Source: Nordella sp. HKS 07 (GTDB taxonomy: Bacteria > Pseudomonadota > Alphaproteobacteria > Rhizobiales > Aestuariivirgaceae). From it: a DNA stretch of 64,000 nt. The DNA is taken from positions 4,358,001 through 4,422,000 of the forward strand of contig NZ_CP049258.1 in the NCBI RefSeq assembly GCF_011046735.1, read 5' to 3'. Within the stretch, counting starts at the first letter, position 1. Each line of letters opens with the position of its first letter. The notes under the pieces are model-generated. The model saw only the letters and a list, made by a program, of their open reading frames with translations, was not told where the DNA came from and did not search any database. A program made the position numbers and the translations under genes. This document shows positions 37,301 to 44,487 of the stretch, one piece after another.

Positions 37301-38698
37301 ATGAATATCCGTGTTCTTCTGCTAACGCTGCCCGTGCTCATCACGGCGGTGACTGAAGTCAACCTGTCTGCACAGGCCGAACCGGTCAAGGCACTCTCGC
37401 CGCAGCTCCCCGACGGTAGCCAGCGGGCATTTCCTACCGCTGAAGGGTTCGGAGCTGCCGCCAAAGGAGGCCGTGGCGGCGCCGTCATCTATGTCACCAA
37501 CACCGACGAGGCGGGACCGGGTTCTCTGAGGGAGTGTATCGAAGCAACCGGGCCTCGTACCTGCATCTTTCGGGTTGGGGGAACCATTCAACTGGACAAA
37601 GGCTCGCTGGTCATCCGTAACCCATTCATCACCATTGCGGGGGAAACGGCTCCGGGCGGTGGAATAGCCATTCGCAATGGCAGCACTCAAATCAGGCCAT
37701 CGATAGAGATCAAGACGAACGACGTCATCATCCGACATCTGCGCCTTCGCCCGGGGCCCCATACGGTCAAGGCGTGTTGCTCCGGGGCGTTGGGCATGTA
37801 TACGCCCGCCGCGCGCAATATCATGCTCGATCACATTTCCGCAAGCTGGGGGTCGGACGAGACCATCGATTCGGAAGACGCGTCGAACTTCACGTTTCAG
37901 TGGGGACTGGTGGGCGAGCCGCTGTTGAATGGCGGGCCGGGCAAGAAGAATCGCGCACGCAACATGCTCTTTACCAAGGGCGGCAATCTGACCATACACC
38001 ACACGCTTTTCACCACGGGGAAGTTCAGGAATCCCCAGGTCAAGATGAAGCTTCCGGACTCCGTCGCCGACGTCGTCAATAACGTAATGTACTCGCCCGA
38101 ATGGCAGTATGTCGTGAGCTTTGGCGATGAGTGGGTTCACATGCGTGCCAACGTGGTGGGAAATTACAAGCTCGCGGGTGTGAATGAGAAAAATGATCAC
38201 CTGGTGGCTGTGTTCGAAGAAAGTGGGCTAGGGTTTTCGATATTTCTTCAAGGCAATTTCGACGGCTCATATCGCCCGGATGCTGCGGGGCCGGAGGATC
38301 TGGTCATGGCCCCAGAACAGCGGAAATATATCGTGACGACTAGAAACCCGGCGCCGGAAGTCAGAACGACCTCTCCGCAGCAGGCTTATGATGACGTGCT
38401 CGCCAATGCCGGCGCGACCAGACCGGTGCGCGATGCGGTCGACGCGAGGCTGATCGAGGATGTCAAGAACCGCCGCGGCAAGCTGCTGAAATCGGATCCG
38501 GAAAAGGTCGGAGGCTGGCCGCAGCTGGAATCTGGCACGCCATATGCAGACAGTGATAAAGACGGCATTTCGGACCAATGGGAAGAGGCACATGGACTGA
38601 ATCCGAACGACGGCTCGGACGCACAGTTGGACAGGAATGGCGATGGCTGGACGAATCTTGAGGAATTTCTGCACAATCTCGCCGGTGATCCGCAGTAG
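37301..38698 (+). CDS. Secreted pectate-lyase-like parallel beta-helix protein
   Basis: A 465-residue exported protein. A signal peptide covers about residues 1-26. The catalytic-type region begins FPTAEGFGAAAKGGRGG and VYVTNTDEAGPGSLRE-like strands, then DVIIRHLRLRPG and NIMLDHISASWGSDET, the vWiDH-like row of pectate lyase family 1. The C-terminus has two calcium loops (DSDKDGISDQWEEAHGLNPN and DRNGDGWTNLEEF). Such enzymes cleave uronic-acid polymers by beta-elimination. In this locus it may trim or release the cell's own polymer, or degrade host pectin. It follows the flippase by 48 bases. Confidence 0.87.
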   Translation: MNIRVLLLTLPVLITAVTEVNLSAQAEPVKALSPQLPDGSQRAFPTAEGFGAAAKGGRGGAVIYVTNTDEAGPGSLRECIEATGPRTCIFRVGGTIQLDKGSLVIRNPFITIAGETAPGGGIAIRNGSTQIRPSIEIKTNDVIIRHLRLRPGPHTVKACCSGALGMYTPAARNIMLDHISASWGSDETIDSEDASNFTFQWGLVGEPLLNGGPGKKNRARNMLFTKGGNLTIHHTLFTTGKFRNPQVKMKLPDSVADVVNNVMYSPEWQYVVSFGDEWVHMRANVVGNYKLAGVNEKNDHLVAVFEESGLGFSIFLQGNFDGSYRPDAAGPEDLVMAPEQRKYIVTTRNPAPEVRTTSPQQAYDDVLANAGATRPVRDAVDARLIEDVKNRRGKLLKSDPEKVGGWPQLESGTPYADSDKDGISDQWEEAHGLNPNDGSDAQLDRNGDGWTNLEEFLHNLAGDPQ

Positions 38699-38751
38699 CG
38701 CAAGCGGGCTGAACTATGTGCTCGACAGTGAAAACGCGATGATGAGGCCTG

Positions 38752-39696
38752 ATGGAAGCTCTCAAATCTGAAGTGGCAAGTGGATTGCCGAAGCTGGTGT
38801 ATATCGCCGGCTACGGCCGCAGCGGCAGCACCGTCCTGAGCATCGCGCTCGGACAGCATAAGGAGATATTCGGGTGCGGCGAGATCATCACTCTGGGGCA
38901 TCACGTGTGGGAGAACAACGAGTACTGCTCGTGTGGCAGTCCTATTCACGATTGTGAATTCTGGCGTGAAACGGTGGCTCTTTGGGGAAAAGAGGAGAGC
39001 CCGTCGCTGGTGAGCGACTATGGGAAGCTCCAGGACCAGTTCGAGTCGTTGATCAGCATTTCCAGGATGCTACGGAAGACTTTGAGACGGGAGAGTTTCA
39101 ATACATACTCCCGCCACACACTGAGGCTGCTGGAAGTGGTTTCGAAGCGCTCCAGCAGAGGACTCGTCGTCGATTCGTCCAAGCATCCAGGCCGGGCGGC
39201 GGCGCTGGCCCTTATTCCCGGACTTGATTTATACGTCATTCACCTGGTCCGCGACGGCCGCGGCGTGGCATGGTCGCTCCTCAAAGCCTATCAACGGGAC
39301 AAACGGATCGGATTGCAGAAGGATATTGAAGCAAAGCCTGTCATGCGCACCGCCTTTCGATGGGCGACCGTAAATCTGGCGACTGAAAGTCTGGCGCGCA
39401 GGCTCGGCCCTCGGCGATTTGTGCGGATCCGCTACGAAGACTTCACGCGTGATCCAAAGGAGTGTTTGAAGAAGATCGGTGACTTGATCGGCGCGGATTT
39501 CGGCGACTTGGGCGATCAGATCAATGCGGGGATGCCGTTGGAGCCGGGGCATCAGATGGCCGGCAATCGTCTTAGAATGAATGCCACCATAGAGCTCTCG
39601 CCCGATGTCAAATGGAAGTCGCAGATGCCCGGCCGCAAGCAGGCCCTGTTCACCTGGCTCTGTGCCTGGCTGCTGCGGCGCTACGGATATCTTTGA
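38752..39696 (+). CDS. PAPS-dependent sulfotransferase 2
   Basis: A 314-residue sulfotransferase-family protein. The phosphosulfate-binding loop is IAGYGRSGSTVLSIALGQHK near residues 18-37. A cluster of cysteines (NNEYCSCGSPIHDCEFW) follows, then VVDSSKHPGRAAAL and the 3'-phosphate region VIHLVRDGRGVAWSLLKAYQ. It is distinct from the other two sulfotransferases and resembles the Sulfotransfer_3 type. It starts 53 bases after the lyase-like gene. Its 3' end overlaps the end of the convergent polymerase gene by 47 bases. Confidence 0.86.
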   Translation: MEALKSEVASGLPKLVYIAGYGRSGSTVLSIALGQHKEIFGCGEIITLGHHVWENNEYCSCGSPIHDCEFWRETVALWGKEESPSLVSDYGKLQDQFESLISISRMLRKTLRRESFNTYSRHTLRLLEVVSKRSSRGLVVDSSKHPGRAAALALIPGLDLYVIHLVRDGRGVAWSLLKAYQRDKRIGLQKDIEAKPVMRTAFRWATVNLATESLARRLGPRRFVRIRYEDFTRDPKECLKKIGDLIGADFGDLGDQINAGMPLEPGHQMAGNRLRMNATIELSPDVKWKSQMPGRKQALFTWLCAWLLRRYGYL

Positions 39697-40993
39697 TCGT
39701 CACGTAGGTTTCCTTCTTGCGCTGCTCAATCGCCCATGCGCGTAGATGCACCGCCACAATGCCGATACTGATCAGGACCGGCGTTGTCCAGTAGCGGCCG
39801 TACATGTGCGGATTCGAGAAGGCAATAAGAAGAAACACGCCGCAGGTTGCTAGCGTGCTTGCCGCTACATGGCGTTCAAGACGAAGGCGCCACGCCGAAT
39901 AGGCGAGAGTGATGCCTACGCCGGCGTAGAACAGCCAGCCGAAAAGGGCCACCAGGCCTCCTTCCACCCAGAGAAGCAGATAGATATTGTGGACGGGGGC
40001 GTTCTGCACGCTGATCGTGCGAAACTGGTCGGCGCCTATGCCAAGCAGCAGAATCTGTTTTGCCGAAATGACGCTGAGCGCTTCGAGCATCAATTGTGTC
40101 CGCGAAACGAATGAACCTGCTTCGTCAATGTCCCCTGTGGTAAGTGCCCCGAGGACGCGCTTCTGAAAAGCTGACGGCAAGAGGTCTAAGCCGCCTACAT
40201 ACAGAATGACCGCTAATATCAGCGCGAGGATGGAAAGCCGCACCAGGAGCCTGACATTTGCCACGAGGCCGATAAAGATCAGCAGGCTGAGGGTCATGGC
40301 GGCAAGGCCGCTGTTGGAGCTTGTGAGGACGACGGTCACGACGATGATCGCGAGAAGCGTGGACGCGAGCCAACGCGGAAGTCGGCCGGCGAACCACAGA
40401 TACAGCAAGCTTGGAATTACCAGGGCGTTGATGGCGCCGGCAAGATTGGGGTTTCCCAGGATGGTCGCCAGACGACGCGCGCCTGTGACGATTCCCTTGC
40501 CCTCGCCAGGGAGGGTGGGAACGTATCCGACAAGATAGAACGACAGGATACCGTGAATGTCGATGACGATCACACCTGCCAGGAAAAGCATGGCGAGCTT
40601 TTGCATCCTGTCGATGTCGCCGCGAATGACGAGGGGGACCAGCAGGACATAGGCGAAGAGATACTGCACGCAGACAAGAAGACCGCGAGCCGCATCGCCG
40701 TTAATGAGACTCGCTCCAAGCAGGCCGAGAAGAAGCAGAGCTGAGCCGAACATCCAGTACCACATCGCGGACCGCAGGGGAGAACGCGGGATGAGTCCGG
40801 CGAGGATCAGCACGCCAAAGCTTGCACAATAAAACAGGTCGCTGATCGTGAAGTTGAGCCCGAAGAACCTGAACGTCGCGAAAGGCGAGAGAAACACGGC
40901 GAGATATGTCGAGATCGTCTCCAGCCGTATCATGGTCGGGTGCTTGGAGCTCGAGTAGCTTTCGTTCCAAGCGGCGGCGGGGGTCAGTGACAT
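39650..40993 (-). CDS. O-antigen/exopolysaccharide polymerase (Wzy-like)
   Basis: A 447-residue membrane protein with about ten to twelve hydrophobic segments and a large loop (about residues 270-320, with LLGIGADQFRTISVQNAPVH) before the last helices. That loop matches the Wzy_C/O-antigen ligase region. It would join repeat units in the periplasm. ATG 40993 gives MSLTPAAAW. Wzy proteins diverge greatly, so the call rests on topology and the loop motif. The convergent overlap with the sulfotransferase gene is unusual. Confidence 0.83.
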   Translation of the reverse strand: MSLTPAAAWNESYSSSKHPTMIRLETISTYLAVFLSPFATFRFFGLNFTISDLFYCASFGVLILAGLIPRSPLRSAMWYWMFGSALLLLGLLGASLINGDAARGLLVCVQYLFAYVLLVPLVIRGDIDRMQKLAMLFLAGVIVIDIHGILSFYLVGYVPTLPGEGKGIVTGARRLATILGNPNLAGAINALVIPSLLYLWFAGRLPRWLASTLLAIIVVTVVLTSSNSGLAAMTLSLLIFIGLVANVRLLVRLSILALILAVILYVGGLDLLPSAFQKRVLGALTTGDIDEAGSFVSRTQLMLEALSVISAKQILLLGIGADQFRTISVQNAPVHNIYLLLWVEGGLVALFGWLFYAGVGITLAYSAWRLRLERHVAASTLATCGVFLLIAFSNPHMYGRYWTTPVLISIGIVAVHLRAWAIEQRKKETYVTIKDIRSAAAARHRAR

Positions 40994-41063
40994 GGCGAAA
41001 ATACCCGGCTGAGACCCGGTGCCTGGTCAAGAGGACATGGGTGTCTGGTGTTTGGTCTGTCTG

Positions 41064-42230
41064 TCATTGCGGGCGCAAGAGGTTGTCATAAGTCTGCGTC
41101 ACGGAGGTCACATGCCGCGCCGCCCCAAAGCGCTCATGCGCATCGGCCCGGGCGCGACCGACCATTGACGTGACCCGGTCCGGATGCTGAAACAGCTCCG
41201 CTATCGCGCGAGCAAAGGCAACCGGATCCTCGGGCTCGACCAGGACGCCCGTTTCATTATGCCGGATCGCTTCCGGATTTCCGCCCGAGCGGGTGGCGAT
41301 CACCGGGGTGCCGAGCAGCATCGCCTCGACGAGCGTCCGACCCAACGGCTCATTGACCGCCGGCACGAGAAGGGCGTCGAGCGCGGCCATCCAAGGCTCG
41401 CCCGGGTACCGAAAGCCCAGCAGCCTGATCTTGTCTGACACGCCCAGGCTCTCGGCACGAGCCCTGCAGAGCTCATCCAGTCCGTTGAAGGAATTTCCCA
41501 GAAGGAGGCCGATGAATTTCTCGTTTGGAGAGTGTTTCGACAGGGCTGCGAGGGTATCGACAAAGAGCAGGGGTCTCTTCCGCTCCACCAGACTGCCGAC
41601 ATATCCCAGCAGCTTCGTATCTGGAGGGCACTGGAGCTCGGCCAAAACGCGCTCCCGGCAGGCGGCTCTATCGAACTGATCCGGCATCTGCAGGTCGAAA
41701 GGACTGTGAATGACGGTGCATTTGCGGGCCGCCGACAACAGGCCGGGCCGCGGCGACGCAAACTTGGAGACGGACACGACGCTGTCGGCGAGCCAGGGAG
41801 CGAGATAGCGAAGCCCGAAGGAGTCGGGATCTCCGCGATGATGCCAGAGCAGCTTTGCGCCGGCCAGCTTGGCGGCGAGCCCCCAGATGATATGGGCTCT
41901 CCCGTCATTGGTATGGACGACGGCCACCTTGTTGTTGCGCAGGAAGCGAACGAGAGAAGGCAGCAGCCGCAGGACGCTTGCGACCGCCGCTCCGTTCCGT
42001 GGCGACATGCGCTCTGGCGTGTCGGCCATGGGCGCCGGCACGAAGGTCACATTCTCCCGCGTCAACAGTTCGGCCAGCGGACCTTCGGGTTTGTGAAGAA
42101 CGACAAGGGGTTGGAACCCGGTGGGCGCCAGATTCTTCACCAGTCCCAGCGCCGAGATATGGCTTCCGGCGAGGACATCGCCGACAAAGGGAAAGCAGAC
42201 GACAGCCTTAGGGTGTGAAATGTCTTCCAT
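41064..42230 (-). CDS. GT4-family glycosyltransferase
   Basis: A 388-residue GT-B glycosyltransferase. The N-terminal acceptor domain begins FPFVGDVLAGSHISALGLVK. The donor domain has GYVGSLVERKRPLLFVDTLA and EAMLLGTPVIATRSGGNPEA with the conserved Glu. It lies on the same strand as the polymerase, 70 bases upstream, and probably shares its transcript. The sugar donor is unknown. Confidence 0.88.
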   Translation of the reverse strand: MEDISHPKAVVCFPFVGDVLAGSHISALGLVKNLAPTGFQPLVVLHKPEGPLAELLTRENVTFVPAPMADTPERMSPRNGAAVASVLRLLPSLVRFLRNNKVAVVHTNDGRAHIIWGLAAKLAGAKLLWHHRGDPDSFGLRYLAPWLADSVVSVSKFASPRPGLLSAARKCTVIHSPFDLQMPDQFDRAACRERVLAELQCPPDTKLLGYVGSLVERKRPLLFVDTLAALSKHSPNEKFIGLLLGNSFNGLDELCRARAESLGVSDKIRLLGFRYPGEPWMAALDALLVPAVNEPLGRTLVEAMLLGTPVIATRSGGNPEAIRHNETGVLVEPEDPVAFARAIAELFQHPDRVTSMVGRARADAHERFGAARHVTSVTQTYDNLLRPQ

Positions 42231-42388
42231 TTTTCATTTTCTAGTGGAATGTATCGCTAGGGCATTATAGAGGATTTGTGGCTTTAAAGCCAACCGGCAC
42301 TCGCGGGCGCCGGTTCGCCGATGATCTGACGATCCAGCAATGATCACCGCTTGACCCTTTTCCGGTGCATAGGTTGGTTGAATTCAAA

Positions 42389-43237
42389 ATGAAAATCACG
42401 GATGTGAACTTTCTGATCATAGGCGCCACGAAGAGTGCCACGACCTGGCTGCAGCGGTCCTTGCAGAACGATCCGGACATACTCATGCCCGATCCGGAAC
42501 TGCACTATTTCAGTCGGGAGTTTCATCGTGGGCAGGATTGGTATCTGGCTCAATTCCCGGAATACAGCGGTCAACCCTTCGTGGGCGAGAAATCAAACTC
42601 CTACCTCGAGGAACCCCTGGCCGCATCGCGCATACACGCCTCGTTGGGCAATGTGAAACTACTTGCTCAGTTACGCAATCCGATTGACCGTGCCTATTCG
42701 GACTACTGCATGCTCTTTCGGCGCGGAGAGGTGAATGGCGATATCGGCCAGTATCTCGACCCGCGCACCGCCGCGGATAATCGCTTCCTCGGTGGCGGGC
42801 GATATCACAGGCAACTTGAGCGATATTATGACCTGTTTCCATCCAGCCAACTGTTTGTGATCTTCTATGAAGACCTGCTCGTTCAACCCGATGCGCAATT
42901 GCGGAAAGTAAGACACTATCTCGGGGCGCTCAACGACAGCTACGCGTCTCCGGTGTCGGGCCGCATCAAGGACAAGAATATGCCGATCGTCGGCGGCGGG
43001 CATAGCGGTTATTTGAAGTGGCTGAAGCCGATGGCGTCTCCTTTTCGATCGACCAGGGCCTACAAGGCAGCGAAGCAGTTTTTCTCGCAGCCGGTTGAAT
43101 ACAGTCCGCTTGGCACCGAGCTGCGGGCCCGCCTTGTCGACTACTATTCGGATGACACCGAGAAACTGGGCAAGATCATCGGTCGGGATCTGTCAGGCTG
43201 GCTTGGAAACGTGTCACGGGATGCCTCGCCAAGGTAG
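42389..43237 (+). CDS. PAPS-dependent sulfotransferase 3 (heparan-type)
   Basis: A 282-residue sulfotransferase. NFLIIGATKSATTWLQRSLQ is the phosphosulfate loop and VKLLAQLRNPIDRAYSDYCM the 3'-phosphate region; FYEDLLVQPDAQLRKV follows. This layout matches bacterial relatives of heparan sulfate N- and O-sulfotransferases, which act on polysaccharide chains. The frame can start at GTG 42365; ATG 42389 is preferred because it begins at the beta-strand before the loop. It is a third, different sulfotransferase in the same locus. Confidence 0.86.
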   Translation: MKITDVNFLIIGATKSATTWLQRSLQNDPDILMPDPELHYFSREFHRGQDWYLAQFPEYSGQPFVGEKSNSYLEEPLAASRIHASLGNVKLLAQLRNPIDRAYSDYCMLFRRGEVNGDIGQYLDPRTAADNRFLGGGRYHRQLERYYDLFPSSQLFVIFYEDLLVQPDAQLRKVRHYLGALNDSYASPVSGRIKDKNMPIVGGGHSGYLKWLKPMASPFRSTRAYKAAKQFFSQPVEYSPLGTELRARLVDYYSDDTEKLGKIIGRDLSGWLGNVSRDASPR

Positions 43238-43333
43238 CTACAGGAGCACAATCCGTCTGACTGACCGAGCGCGCCCGTGAGCAACACTCTGGCAATGCGA
43301 AGGCGCCGAGAGCGCTGATCCTGGCCTAAGAAT

Positions 43334-44151
43334 TCATTCGCCGCGGTCTGAGGACGGTTTCCTTCCCAAGGCGTCATTGCTATTCGCAGGGGTGAACAAG
43401 CTGCTGATTGTGGGATCCGCCAGCGAGCTGAGTATGGTTCCCTCAATGAGCGTATACGTTTTTCCCTCCAACGTGATGTGGGCTCCATTGTAGGGAGGGA
43501 ACCAGAATGCCCGAATCTTCCGGTCTATGTCGTCACCCGGCGCAATTGCCTTCATTTCTTCCATTTCCAGTCGACTGACATACCGACCACCTTCGTTGGG
43601 AAACGTCGACAACATCTGCGTGCTTGCGATGGCTTTATGGAGGATGGTCTTGATCTGGTTCAATAATTGGGATTGCGTCTGACGCTCCAGATCCCGGGCG
43701 GTGATCCTCCCGCTTTCTATCTCGAACCAGGACACATCAATGATCGGTCCGGTATCGATGTTCGCGTCAGCGTAGTGCGCTGATACTGCCCATTTGTCCA
43801 ACCCTTCCAGGATGGCGAGGTTGTATCCGGCTGTTCCCTTGTAAAGCGGCAATGGCGCAGGATGGAAATTGATGACGCCCTTTCGGGCCGCAGAAAGGAC
43901 GGGCTCCCTTATCTTCTGCCAGTACAATACGGACACGCCCAGATCAAAATCCACTGTCCCCAGTCGCACCATATTCTCGATCTCGTGCCTGGAATACAGG
44001 GGGAGGTGCAGCTTCTTTGCCAGATCGCCTGTCACGGAAACGGGCAGATGCGCATCCGTAACGACGCCGACTATTTCCTGACCATTGTCGACAAGCCATT
44101 GTAGAGCAGTCGCGGCAACATGTTCCGTCCCATGAATAAGACTTTAGTCAC
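43334..44151 (-). pseudogene. Formyltransferase (sugar N-formyltransferase-like), N-terminal frameshift
   Basis: The main frame (from 44035 down to 43334) encodes a Formyl_trans_N domain: the catalytic Asn-His-Asp set appears as GVINFHPAPLPLYKGTAG and later ANIDTGPII. The same frame reads upstream without a start codon (TEHVAATALQWLVDNGQEIV). A perfect GGAGG ribosome-binding site with GTG at 44151 lies in another frame and encodes VTKVLFMG, the missing first strand. One missing base between about 44137 and 44119 would join them into a normal protein of about 272 residues. A GTG at 44035 could give a truncated product. Sugar formyltransferases act on 4-amino-sugar nucleotides using 10-formyl-tetrahydrofolate. 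Confidence 0.82.
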
Positions 44152-44487
44152 AGTTGCCTCCGCGTTAATTCTAAATTTTAGTTAATATTGCTGACTCACA
44201 AAATCACAAGCGGGTGATTGCGTCGCCTATGAACAACGCGCTCTTCGGGCCGTTGTGCGGACGTGGCAATCGACTGGAGTGGCAGGATTTTTGCACGCCG
44301 CACAAGTTGTAGGCAGGCGACGGCGAGATATCTCCATATCCTGCGTGCAATTTAAAGTTGTAAGCCTGATTCAATTTAATGAGTGCGTCGCCCAATCTTG
44401 TGCTAATTTCCTCGTCGAGAGGGCAGCAGGGAAGGTCGTACGATCTCATCGTCGGCTTAGTGCATCAGTTGTAACCCCGGTCGAAAA
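44152..44487. other. Divergent intergenic region
   Basis: About 336 bases between the formyltransferase (minus) and the Wzz/kinase-like gene (plus). The part at 44165-44215 is AT-rich and is the likely promoter zone of the minus gene; its ribosome-binding site GGAGG lies at 44157-44161. No gene is supported. Confidence 0.5.
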
